This document shows positions 41,457-49,257 of a DNA stretch of 64,000 bases, piece after piece. This DNA comes from JADLHS01 sp039806955. GTDB taxonomy: Bacteria > Verrucomicrobiota > Verrucomicrobiia > Limisphaerales > JADLHS01. Position 1 is the stretch's first letter; each line of letters opens with the position of its first letter. Where the stretch lies: NCBI GenBank assembly GCA_039806955.1, contig JBDHQI010000022.1, forward strand, positions 1-64,000. The letters run 5' to 3'. The notes beneath the pieces were generated by a model. It did not search any database, had not been told where the DNA came from, and worked only from the letters and a program-made list of their open reading frames with translations. The position numbers and the translations under genes are program-made.

Positions 41457-42455
41457 TTACGAAGAATGGCGCACAATCAATCGCGCGGGAAGCACGATTT
41501 GCTTCGCCTCCGAGGATTTGCGTCGCGCCATGGCAGCCAGCAACTCCTGGAAGGCGCGCACGCCCAGTTCCGCCACGGGTTGCGCGATGGTCGTCAGAGA
41601 CGGCATGGTCAGCGGCGCCCACGGCGCGTCGTCAAACGACACTACCGCCAGATCTTGCGGGATCGCCAGCTCCATTTCCTGCGCGATCCGCAACGCCGTC
41701 AGCGCGAGAATGTTTCCCAACGCCAGAATGGCTTCCGGCCGATCGCGCGTTTCCAACAACTGTTTTACTTCGGTCCAATCCGACGGCGGCAGATAACTAT
41801 TGCCGACCAACCAATCCGCCCGGAACGGAATCCCCGCCGCCGCCAGTCCCGCCTTGTAGCCGCGCACCCGGGCAATATTGACCGAACTGTTCGGCTTACC
41901 TTGCAGACAGGCAATCCGTCGCCGCCCGCACTGGACCAGATGTCGCACGGCTTCCTGAACTCCAGCGGTGTTGTCCGTGGTGATCGAAGTGGCTTTCAGC
42001 GACGCAAACACGCGGTCCACCTGCGTGATAGGCAAGCCTTGCGCATGCAACTGGATCAGGTGCGCCGCTTCGCCGCCCACCGGCGCCACAATCAAACCAT
42101 CAATGCGCCGGCTGTACAGCACCTTGGCACATTCGGCTTCGACGGCGGTGGATTCTTCCGCGTCTGCCAGCAGGACGCTGTATCCGGCGGCGCGCGCCTG
42201 TTTGCCGATGTGCCGGGCCAGCTCGGAGAAAAAGGAGTTGGAAATGTCGGGAATCAACAGACCGATGGTCCGTGTGGTTTTCAGGCGCAGACTGCGCGCC
42301 AGTTGATTCGGCTGCACGCCCAGTTTTTTCGCGGCCCGCAACACCCGCTCCTGGGTGGTCTTGGAGATGCGGAATTGATCGCCCTTGCCGGAAAGAATGC
42401 GCGAAACCGTTCCGGGCGAAAGTCCCACCCGCTGTGAAAGAGTTTTAAGATCCAT
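41457..42455 (-). CDS. LacI-family transcriptional regulator
   Basis: 332 aa from ATG 42455. The N-terminal helix-turn-helix reads MDLKTLSQRVGLSPGTVSRILSGK, with hinge helix LGVQPNQLARSLRLKTTRTIGLLIPDISNSFF. The periplasmic-binding-protein-like effector domain contains GLIVAPVGGEAAHL, TDNTAGVQEAVRHLVQCGRRRIACLQG and LPAEAILALGNILALTALRIAQEM-like stretches. An upstream frame to 42581 adds 42 residues without family character. LacI proteins bind dyad operators and respond to sugars or nucleosides; it probably controls the nucleoside hydrolase directly downstream, as CytR-type regulators do. Confidence 0.93.
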   Translation of the reverse strand: MDLKTLSQRVGLSPGTVSRILSGKGDQFRISKTTQERVLRAAKKLGVQPNQLARSLRLKTTRTIGLLIPDISNSFFSELARHIGKQARAAGYSVLLADAEESTAVEAECAKVLYSRRIDGLIVAPVGGEAAHLIQLHAQGLPITQVDRVFASLKATSITTDNTAGVQEAVRHLVQCGRRRIACLQGKPNSSVNIARVRGYKAGLAAAGIPFRADWLVGNSYLPPSDWTEVKQLLETRDRPEAILALGNILALTALRIAQEMELAIPQDLAVVSFDDAPWAPLTMPSLTTIAQPVAELGVRAFQELLAAMARRKSSEAKQIVLPARLIVRHSS

Positions 42456-42643
42456 AGCCCTCCATCTGTCGCCGTAATCCACGACTTTCAAATCATCGGG
42501 CGAAAAAAAGCGCAAACCTTGCGCCCCGCGAAAGAAATCCTCTGCATGACAAAATTGTAAAAGAATCGGAATCCGAGGCAAGGAACGCCTTTGGATCCGG
42601 GGGCAACGGCAGCCCCAACGTCAATCCGTTGCCGTGTGCCGAC

Positions 42644-43411
42644 TTATTGGGCGCTCGGCTGTTCGCGCACAAAGAAGAGCGGCACCGAATCCACGCTGAG
42701 TTGAATCATGAACGAATTGGTATTCCCCGGTCGCAACGTGAACGCCACGCTTTGGCGGCGATAATCGTCGAAATAATAACTGCCGCGATAGACTTCGTCG
42801 CGTTCGCCGCGTAAAAGATCGAGCTTTTTGTCGCCGGGTTTCCAACTCGCATTGCTGGAATCCAACAGAAAGGCGACGAAATCCCGCCCTGGTTTGCTTC
42901 GGTTTTCGACGATCCCAATCCGCATTTGCGCCGGGTCCTGAATGTGCCAGATGCCTTCGATCGGATCAAAATCCCGATCCGCCTGCAGATACAATTTCAT
43001 CTCCGCCTCATCCATCGGGATGGATTCCCACGGTTGCGTGAAGCGGATCAGATTTGCCTCCACGCGATGCTTGGCGTGCAAAAAGTCCGGTTGTTGGATC
43101 GAAGTGATTTTGATCGCGTCCGCCCCGACGCGACGCGCCTTTTTGCGCATGGTGTTCAACTCATTTTCGAATGAACCGCCGAACACCGTGAACAGAGTTT
43201 CACCGACGTACATTGAACCCACCGTCTCGTAAGCTCGCGGCACGGGCAGTTCCTCCGGGTACACGTAAATCGGATAATCTGCCGGCTTCGGCTGACTCGT
43301 TGCGCCTTGCGGCGAGTAATCCGAAACCGTTCCGCAACCGGTCAGCAACCCGATCAACACCAGCCCACTTCCACAATGTTTCAAACGCGTCACGCAAAAC
43401 AGGTTCGGCAA
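42644..43411 (-). CDS. Putative lipoprotein of unknown family
   Basis: 255 aa with a hydrophobic start ending in a lipobox (SGLVLIGLLTGCGTVSDYS). The mature part contains YPEELPVPRAYETVGSMYVGETLFTVFGGSFENELNTMRKKARRVGADAIKITSIQQPDFLHAKHRVEANLIRFTQPWE, where RAYETVGxMYVG and ARRVGADAIKI resemble YbjQ-like or Csg-type small-domain lipoproteins (a fold that senses metals or peptides). The C-terminal half (RDFVAFLLDSSNASWKPGDKKLDLLRGERDEVYRGSYYFDDYRRQSVAFTLRPGNT) resembles beta-sandwich domains that bind at the envelope. Unknown function. Confidence 0.75.
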   Translation of the reverse strand: MPNLFCVTRLKHCGSGLVLIGLLTGCGTVSDYSPQGATSQPKPADYPIYVYPEELPVPRAYETVGSMYVGETLFTVFGGSFENELNTMRKKARRVGADAIKITSIQQPDFLHAKHRVEANLIRFTQPWESIPMDEAEMKLYLQADRDFDPIEGIWHIQDPAQMRIGIVENRSKPGRDFVAFLLDSSNASWKPGDKKLDLLRGERDEVYRGSYYFDDYRRQSVAFTLRPGNTNSFMIQLSVDSVPLFFVREQPSAQ

Positions 43412-43452
43412 TTTCCGCTGATCGTCGAGTTAAAAGCACGAGGAGCATGAGG

Positions 43453-43508
43453 CGTGCGGTCCGCACAAAGTCCAGTTGGTGTTTCAAGAGTGCGACCGTC
43501 TGGTCGCA
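43453..43508. repeat. Pair of palindromes behind clpX
   Basis: The short palindrome gtgcggtccgcac (about 43454-43466) is followed by tgcgacc-gtct-ggtcgca (43491-43508). They lie between the end of clpX and the start of the lipoprotein gene on the same strand. They could act as terminator-like hairpins or belong to dispersed palindromic repeats; the second resembles the stem at 21637-21660. Confidence 0.5.
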
Positions 43509-43530
43509 GCGGTGCGGGGGGGGCGCCACT

Positions 43531-44829
43531 TCAGGCGGCGGCCTGGCTCTCTTTCCGGCGGATGATGGGTTTGCTTTCGCCAAGCACGGCCGGACGGGTG
43601 ATCTTGATGTGAAAAATATCCGGATTACCTGGGGCTTCGTACATCACATCAAGCATGATTTTTTCGATCAACCCGCGCAGGGCGCGCGCCCCCGTGCCTT
43701 TTTTGTGCGCTTGCGCGGCCAGCTCCGCTTTGGCGTCGGCGGTAAATTCGAGCTTAACGCCGTCCATGGCGAGGAGTTTGGCGTATTGCTTGGTCAACGC
43801 ATTGCGGGGTTCGGTGAGGATGGTGACGAGTTGTTCTTCAGTCAGTTCAGCCAGCGTCGTGGTCACGGGCAACCGTCCCACAAATTCGGGAATGAAGCCG
43901 TATTGCAGCAAGTCTTCCGGTTCAACTTGCGTCAAAATCTCGTCGCGGCCCACCGCCGCCATTTTCTGGGATTGGGACACGGCGGCGAAACCCATGGTGT
44001 GTCGCCCGAGCCGGCGTTGAATGATTTTTTCCAAGCCAATGAACGCGCCGCCGCAAATGAACAGCACGTTGCTGGTGTTGACGCGAATGTATTCTTGCTG
44101 CGGATGTTTGCGGCCGCCCTGCGGCGGCACATTGCAGATTGTGCCTTCCAGAATTTTCAGTAACGCCTGCTGCACGCCCTCGCCGCTGACGTCACGGGTG
44201 ATGGACGGGCCCTCGTTCTTGCGGGTGATCTTGTCAATCTCGTCAATATAGATGATGCCGCGCTGGGCGCGTTTCACGTCGTAGTCGGCGCTTTGCAACA
44301 ACCGGAGAATGATGTTTTCCACGTCCTCACCCACGTAACCCGCTTCGGTCAGCGTGGTGGCGTCAGCGATGGCAAAGGGAACGTCCAAAATTTTCGCGAG
44401 GGTGCGGGCGAGCAAAGTTTTGCCTGATCCGGTTGGCCCGACCATGAGAATGTTGCTTTTCTCAATTTCCACGTCCGCCAGGGAACGCGAGGCGGATTCG
44501 GGGGCGTCGTCACTGTTGCCCGCCGGGGTTGTCGTCGGGAGTTGAATCCGCTTGTAATGGTTGTGGACGGCCACCGCCAAAGTTTTCTTGGCGGCTTCCT
44601 GGCCGATACAATGCAAATCCAGCCGGTGCTTGATTTCCGCCGGCTTGGGAACGGTGAGGCGGGGTTGTTTTTTTTGCTCCTGCAATTGCGTCTCCCGATC
44701 GAGGACGTTTTTGCAGAGGATGATGCAATTATCGCAAATGTACACGCCCGGCCCGGCTATCAGCTTCTTCACTTCGGCGTGCGACTTGCCGCAGAAGCTG
44801 CACATGGTGAGATTGGTCGGTCGGGCCAT
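43531..44829 (-). CDS. clpX: ATP-dependent Clp protease ATPase subunit ClpX
   Basis: 432 aa. The N-terminal zinc-binding domain has two CxxC pairs (CSFC 10-13 and CDNC 32-35). The AAA domain follows: Walker A GPTGSGKTLLARTLA, Walker B IIYIDEIDKI, the RKNEGPSITRDVSGEGVQQALLKILEGT block, and LGRHTMGF pore region (variant of IGF). The C-domain ends with ALRGLIEKIMLDVMYEAP. ClpX unfolds substrates and feeds them to ClpP. The clpP gene lies 12 nt upstream. The C-terminus is extended by about 20 residues rich in Arg, Lys and Glu (ESKPIIRRKESQAAA). Confidence 0.97.
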   Translation of the reverse strand: MARPTNLTMCSFCGKSHAEVKKLIAGPGVYICDNCIILCKNVLDRETQLQEQKKQPRLTVPKPAEIKHRLDLHCIGQEAAKKTLAVAVHNHYKRIQLPTTTPAGNSDDAPESASRSLADVEIEKSNILMVGPTGSGKTLLARTLAKILDVPFAIADATTLTEAGYVGEDVENIILRLLQSADYDVKRAQRGIIYIDEIDKITRKNEGPSITRDVSGEGVQQALLKILEGTICNVPPQGGRKHPQQEYIRVNTSNVLFICGGAFIGLEKIIQRRLGRHTMGFAAVSQSQKMAAVGRDEILTQVEPEDLLQYGFIPEFVGRLPVTTTLAELTEEQLVTILTEPRNALTKQYAKLLAMDGVKLEFTADAKAELAAQAHKKGTGARALRGLIEKIMLDVMYEAPGNPDIFHIKITRPAVLGESKPIIRRKESQAAA

Positions 44830-44841
44830 AATGATTGCGCC

Positions 44842-45474
44842 TTAATTTTTGTCCGCGCCCGGAATTTCCTTGCGCGATTGCACCACGTGATCCACGAGAC
44901 CGTAATTCTTGGCCTCTTCCGCGCTCATGAAATTGTCGCGGTCGCAGTCTTTTTCCACCTGCTCCGCCGGTTTGCCGGTGTGTTTGGCGAGGATGTTGTT
45001 GAGCGTGGTTTTCAGTTTGAGCATGTGCTTGACGCGGATTTCCACGTCACTGGCCTGACCTTCCGCGCCGCCCAGCACTTGATGAATCATGATGTTGGAA
45101 TTGGGCAGGGCGTAGCGTTTGCCCTTGGTGCCGGCCGCGAGTAACACCGCGCCCATGCTGGCGGCCTGACCCACGCAATACGTATTCACGTCGCAGGTCA
45201 TGTATTGCATGGTGTCGTAGATGGCCAGTCCCGCCGTGACGCTGCCGCCGGGTGAATTGATGTAGAGATGCACATCCTTTTTGGGGTCGGCCATTTGCAG
45301 AAACAGCAACTGCGCAATCACGATGTTGGCTACTTGGTCATCCACCGGCGTGCCGAGGAACAGGATGCGATCCACCAGCAAGCGCGAATAAATATCCCAA
45401 CTGCGCTCGCCGCGACCGGTTTGTTCGACGACGATGGGAACGAGAAAATTTTTCGGATCCACTAAATCACTCAT
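44842..45474 (-). CDS. clpP: ATP-dependent Clp protease proteolytic subunit ClpP
   Basis: 210 aa from ATG 45474 (MSDLVDPKNFLVPIVVEQTGRGERSWDIYSRLL). The ClpP core is intact: IYINSPGGSVTAGLAIYDTMQY, catalytic Ser in GQAASMGAVLLAAG, His in PNSNIMIHQVLGG, and the later Asp in DRDNFMSAEEAKNYGLVDHV. The frame is open upstream to 45633 but that part does not resemble ClpP propeptides. The gene precedes clpX in one unit; there is no tig gene upstream. A divergent OPA-type transporter gene starts 160 bp away. Confidence 0.97.
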   Translation of the reverse strand: MSDLVDPKNFLVPIVVEQTGRGERSWDIYSRLLVDRILFLGTPVDDQVANIVIAQLLFLQMADPKKDVHLYINSPGGSVTAGLAIYDTMQYMTCDVNTYCVGQAASMGAVLLAAGTKGKRYALPNSNIMIHQVLGGAEGQASDVEIRVKHMLKLKTTLNNILAKHTGKPAEQVEKDCDRDNFMSAEEAKNYGLVDHVVQSRKEIPGADKN

Positions 45475-45636
45475 CAGTGACGGCAAACTACTGGAGGGGC
45501 GGGGGAGCGTCAAGCCACGCGGAAATCGCTGGTCGCGCAAGGCAGACGTGGGAATGAAAGTTTGACCTGTTCCGGTGGAGTTCATTAGCATCCGCCGCAG
45601 CGTGGTCTGAGCTGCGGGAGCGCCGCCGAACATTTC

Positions 45637-47169
45637 ATGGAAATCTATTTCGTACTACTCTGTCTGGCGGCCGTCATCGGACTCTACTTCTACAACAATC
45701 CGCTCGGGCACAGTAACTGGTTTTTGATGCGCCGGTTCATCAACTGGTTTCCGCTCGGGATGACTTACGCGTTTCTATACATGGGCCGCTACAACTTGCA
45801 GGTCTCCAAAAACGCGCTCGGCTCGCTGATGAGCAAGGAGGATTTCGGCATCATTTTTGGCGCGGGCACCTTTGTCTATGCGTTCTCGTTTTTGGTCAAC
45901 GGTCCGTTGGTGGACAAGATCGGCGGCAAACGCGGCATCCTCATCGCCGCGGTGGGTTCGGCGGCGGCCAACATCGTTCTGGGGGTGCTCACGTATTTCG
46001 TGGTGATGGGCAAGCTGCAGATCAACCTCGTGCTGGCGTACGCCGTGGTTTACGCGGGCAACATGTACTTTCAAAGTTACGGCGCAGTCTCCATCATCAA
46101 GGTGAAAGCCTACTGGTTTCACGTGCGCGAACGCGGCGTGTTTGGCGCGATCTTTGGCACGCTGATTTCATTCGGCATTTATTTCGCGTTCGATTGGGGC
46201 GCGGCCATTGTGACGATGACCAAGGCGGGTTCGCTGGCGTCGGCCGGGTGGTTTCACAAGACCTTGCGGCATATTTTCGCGGTGGACACCCGCGCGGTGG
46301 ACGCGACGTGGGCGATCTTTTTTATCCCGGCGGTCATCATGCTGTTCTGGGCGCTCATGGATTGGTGGCTCATCAAAGACACGCCGGAGGAAGCGGGATT
46401 TCCCTACCTGGATACGCACGACGCTTCCTCGGGAGAAATGCACATCCAACTGACCACTGCGGATTTGTTGAAAAAGATTTTTGCCAGCAAACTGATGCTG
46501 GTGATCGCGGCTGTGGAGTTGACCTCGGGCGTGCTGCGCAACGGCATCATCCAGTGGTACACCATTTTTGCGCACGAGGTGCCGCAGGTGGGCGCAAAGT
46601 ATTTTCAGGATAACTGGGGCTTTTTACTCTGCTTATTTGGTATTGCCGGCGGGTTCACGGGCGGATTGGTGTCGGACAAACTGTTTCAATCCCGCCGCGG
46701 TCCGCCCGCCGCCTTGTTGGGCGCGGCGATGTTTCTGCTCACCAGTTTGATGGTGGTCTTTCTGTTCCGCTCGGCGGTGGCGGTGGCGGTGCTGGCACTG
46801 CTGATGTCCGCCGCGGTGATCGGCGTTCACTCACTGATGTCAGGCACGGCAGCGGCGGATTTTGGCGGTCGCAAGGCGACGGCCACCTGCTCGGGAATTG
46901 TGGACGGTTTTGTGTACCTGGGCAGCACGATCCAGTCGTTGGGCATTGGTTTTTTGACGCCAAAAGATCACGCGCTCAGCCAGGTGCCTGACGTTGCGTT
47001 CAGCTTCAGCGAACTGGCGGGCCGGAGCTGGTATTGGTGGCCGGTGTTTCTCATTCCGTTCGCCCTCCTCGGCACTTTGCTGGCGGGAATCATCTGGTAC
47101 GAATTGCCTGCCGCCACGCGCAAATACCTTGCGCAGTTAAAACCAAACCCGCCGAAGCCCGAGGCGTGA
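45637..47169 (+). CDS. OPA-family organophosphate:phosphate antiporter (GlpT/UhpT type)
   Basis: 510 aa, about 12 membrane segments. The MFS OPA features are visible: RFINWFPLGMTYAFLYMGRYNLQVSKNALGSLMSKEDFGIIFGAGTFVYAFSFLVNGPLVDKIGGKRGILIA with the GPLVDKIGGKR loop 2-3 motif, and the second-half motif GLVSDKLFQSRRGPPA. Members exchange sugar phosphates or glycerol-3-phosphate for phosphate. An N-terminal hydrophobic extension of about 20 residues precedes the usual start. It is divergent from clpP and not linked to an enzyme gene, so the substrate is open. Confidence 0.9.
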   Translation: MEIYFVLLCLAAVIGLYFYNNPLGHSNWFLMRRFINWFPLGMTYAFLYMGRYNLQVSKNALGSLMSKEDFGIIFGAGTFVYAFSFLVNGPLVDKIGGKRGILIAAVGSAAANIVLGVLTYFVVMGKLQINLVLAYAVVYAGNMYFQSYGAVSIIKVKAYWFHVRERGVFGAIFGTLISFGIYFAFDWGAAIVTMTKAGSLASAGWFHKTLRHIFAVDTRAVDATWAIFFIPAVIMLFWALMDWWLIKDTPEEAGFPYLDTHDASSGEMHIQLTTADLLKKIFASKLMLVIAAVELTSGVLRNGIIQWYTIFAHEVPQVGAKYFQDNWGFLLCLFGIAGGFTGGLVSDKLFQSRRGPPAALLGAAMFLLTSLMVVFLFRSAVAVAVLALLMSAAVIGVHSLMSGTAAADFGGRKATATCSGIVDGFVYLGSTIQSLGIGFLTPKDHALSQVPDVAFSFSELAGRSWYWWPVFLIPFALLGTLLAGIIWYELPAATRKYLAQLKPNPPKPEA

Positions 47170-47186
47170 CGCCCCGTTGCGGCGCT

Positions 47187-47675
47187 TCAGAAGAAGTGAA
47201 TTTTTTCCGCCGTCAGTAGCTTGCGTTTCCAATCCAGGCCGCCGCCAAAGCCACCCAGTCGCTGGTGTGTCGCCAGCACGCGGTGGCAGGGAATCAGCAG
47301 CGGAATGGGATTGGCGCCGCAAGCGCTGCCCACCGCCCGCACGGCTTTGGGACGCCCGATTGCGGATGCCACTTCACCGTAACTTCGTGTATGTCCGAGT
47401 TCGATTTGCGAAAGAGCGCGCCAGACATCCTGTTGAAAGGCTGTACCGCCCGATAGATCAAATGGCGGTAAAGTGGAAGGTCGGCATCCGCTTAGAACCG
47501 CCTTCACGGCCGCGATGGTTTGCCGATGCCAGGTGCGAATTTTGGGAGGCAAATCCGGGAGCACAGATGGTCGGGTTGCGCACGTCTCGGGAAAACTTAA
47601 TTGCGCCAGACCTGTTGCCGAGTAACCGGCGATAAATTCTCCGTCCTTTGTGGAAACCGGCAGGCAATAATTCAT
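47187..47675 (-). CDS. ogt: Methylated-DNA-protein cysteine S-methyltransferase
   Basis: 162 aa with the Ogt/Ada C-terminal domain. The active-site motif PCHRV is found in NPIPLLIPCHRVLATHQRLGGFGGGLDWKRKLL; the helix-turn-helix part reads GTAFQQDVWRALSQIELGHTRSYGEVASAIGRPKAVRAVGSACGANPIP. The protein removes O6-methylguanine lesions from DNA by transferring the alkyl group to its Cys. It is of normal length. It converges with the OPA transporter gene with 17 nt between stop codons. Confidence 0.95.
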   Translation of the reverse strand: MNYCLPVSTKDGEFIAGYSATGLAQLSFPETCATRPSVLPDLPPKIRTWHRQTIAAVKAVLSGCRPSTLPPFDLSGGTAFQQDVWRALSQIELGHTRSYGEVASAIGRPKAVRAVGSACGANPIPLLIPCHRVLATHQRLGGFGGGLDWKRKLLTAEKIHFF

Positions 47676-47696
47676 GCGGCAAAAACTGACAACGGC

Positions 47697-48233
47697 TCAG
47701 CGATGGTGCAGATACCACCAGACGGTGCCGAACAGCACGATGAAAAGCACGGCGGCGAAAAAGATGAAGCGATTGCGTGCGACCCGTCGTTCCTTGCGCA
47801 AGGGGCGTAAGCCTTGCACGCCGCCCGCCGCAAGATAGTTCACCAGTTGCGGATTGCTGGTGTTGGGGCCGGTGAAGAAGCGGCGAATTTTCTGAATCGC
47901 CGCCGGCAGGTCCAGTTTGCGTGTGCCGAACTCGTTGTAGTGTTCGGGCAGATTCGGCATTTCATTTTCCGTGGTGATGCGTTCCTGGCTGATTTCCTCG
48001 AAGACAGGTTCCGGCCCGGACACGGTCGGTGGCGGAGTCGTGCCGGTTGGGAGTGTATGCGTGACAGTTGCGCCGTGGGGGGCCGCGGTGGTGCGCAGTC
48101 GTGGCGCGTCTTCCGGCGCGTGATGCAATTGCCCGTCGAGCTGCAGAATCTCCGCTTCCAAGGCGGCAATTTTGGCGTTCAACTCCTGCGCCCGGTCAGA
48201 AATCGGATCTGTTCTTTTTTTCCACCAACTCAT
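47697..48233 (-). CDS. Tail-anchored coiled-coil protein
   Basis: 178 aa from ATG 48233 (MSWWKKRTDPISDRAQELNAKIAALEAEILQLDGQLHHAP). A short coiled coil is followed by a Pro/Thr-rich linker, then a helical segment (LDLPAAIQKIRRFFTGPNTSNPQLVNYLAAGGVQGLRPLRKERRVARNRFIFFAAVLFIVLFGTVWWYLHHR) ending in a single C-terminal membrane helix. No family known. It starts 29 nt after the neighbouring coiled-coil membrane gene on the same strand, and both end with a single C-terminal transmembrane helix, so they may work together. Confidence 0.7.
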   Translation of the reverse strand: MSWWKKRTDPISDRAQELNAKIAALEAEILQLDGQLHHAPEDAPRLRTTAAPHGATVTHTLPTGTTPPPTVSGPEPVFEEISQERITTENEMPNLPEHYNEFGTRKLDLPAAIQKIRRFFTGPNTSNPQLVNYLAAGGVQGLRPLRKERRVARNRFIFFAAVLFIVLFGTVWWYLHHR

Positions 48234-48262
48234 GAGTCGCAACGGTTGGACCGCGTGGCTCG

Positions 48263-48934
48263 TTAATGTGTCTGCAACAACAGGGCGACCAATACTCCCA
48301 GCGCGAGTAACGCAACTACCGCGAGAGGCCAGGTAAAGGCCAGTCCCCATTTGCAAAGTTGCCCAAAACTCAACATCGTCAAATCGGGTTTGCCGAAACC
48401 CGAGCGGGCTGACGTCTCGCTGGAGTCCGCCACATGTTCCCCGGAGAGAACGTCAAATTTCAAGCGCGCGCCATTCCATTCCATGCGCGCATTTTCCAGT
48501 GTGGTCAGTGCGCGAGTGAGTTCGACGTGGAATTGCTCCTTGGACCAGCCTTCCTCGTTGATGCCGCGAACTTTGACCAGGGCGTCGCGCAGATCGGAAA
48601 TGGTTTTGCCCATTTGCTCCGCGTCCCGGCGAGCGGCAAATTCCGCTTCCTCCAACAAGCCCAGGCCGCGCGTCAGATTTTGAATCAGCTCCTGGCGTCC
48701 GGTTTGAAATTCGGTCTGCCGCCGGCGCACTTCCTCAAGCGCGGCGCGCTCACGTTCCAATTCTTCCTGGGCGCGTTTCAGGTCGGCCAGCTTGCGTTGC
48801 GCTTCGGCAACCCGCGAGTCCACCTCTTCGCGCGAAGGCGCGCGGGACTCACCACCCACGGCACTGCTGTTTGCGGTCAGGTGGTGGGTGAAATCCGCAT
48901 CAACAAATTCCGTGGCATCATATTCCGTCGGCAT
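48263..48934 (-). CDS. Coiled-coil, C-terminally anchored protein
   Basis: 223 aa. A long coiled coil (about 30-105: SRVAEAQRKLADLKRAQEELERERAALEEVRRRQTEFQTGRQELIQNLTRGLGLLEEAEFAARRDAEQM) is followed by TISDLRDALVKVRGINEEGWSKEQFHVELTRALTTLENARMEWNGAR. The C-terminus has one or two hydrophobic segments (WGLAFTWPLAVVALLALGVLVALLLQ). It is unrecognised. Upstream partner of the tail-anchored protein at 47697-48233. Confidence 0.7.
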   Translation of the reverse strand: MPTEYDATEFVDADFTHHLTANSSAVGGESRAPSREEVDSRVAEAQRKLADLKRAQEELERERAALEEVRRRQTEFQTGRQELIQNLTRGLGLLEEAEFAARRDAEQMGKTISDLRDALVKVRGINEEGWSKEQFHVELTRALTTLENARMEWNGARLKFDVLSGEHVADSSETSARSGFGKPDLTMLSFGQLCKWGLAFTWPLAVVALLALGVLVALLLQTH

Positions 48935-49073
48935 GGGACGACTGTATGTCTGTCGGGAAAAAGTGTAAAGAAATGTATTGGCACAAAACCGGTTTTCGGC
49001 GGGCCGTGGCGCTTGGGATCAAAGTTGAATTAGGCTGTGCGGAGCGATCGGAGTTGCTATGTTTTTGGCGAGT

Positions 49074-49149
49074 GGCCCCGTAGCTCAAATGGATAGAGCA
49101 GCGGTTTCCTAAACCGTTGATTCCAGTTCAATTCTGGGCGGGGCTACCA
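49074..49149 (+). tRNA. tRNA-Arg (anticodon CCU)
   Basis: A complete cloverleaf: acceptor ggccccg/cggggct, D arm with tagctcaaatggatagagca, anticodon arm cggtttcctaaaccg with loop anticodon CCT (read CCU, Arg AGG), T arm ccagttcaattctgg and encoded CCA. The terminal acceptor pair is G1-U72, a wobble. Pairing in every other stem is regular. It sits between the divergent coiled-coil gene and the DUF6600 gene. Confidence 0.96.
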
Positions 49150-49257
49150 ATGTTCGCATGGACAAGTGATGACGAGTGATTTGCGGGCGGTGAATACACC
49201 TGGGGTGTGGTCGTCTATCCCTTGGCAGATATGGAACTGTGCAATCAAGGTAAAGTT

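Noticed and set aside
45475..45633. N-terminal extension of ClpP from 45633
   Set aside because: The extra 53 residues do not resemble ClpP propeptides and family similarity begins at MSDLVDPKNF.
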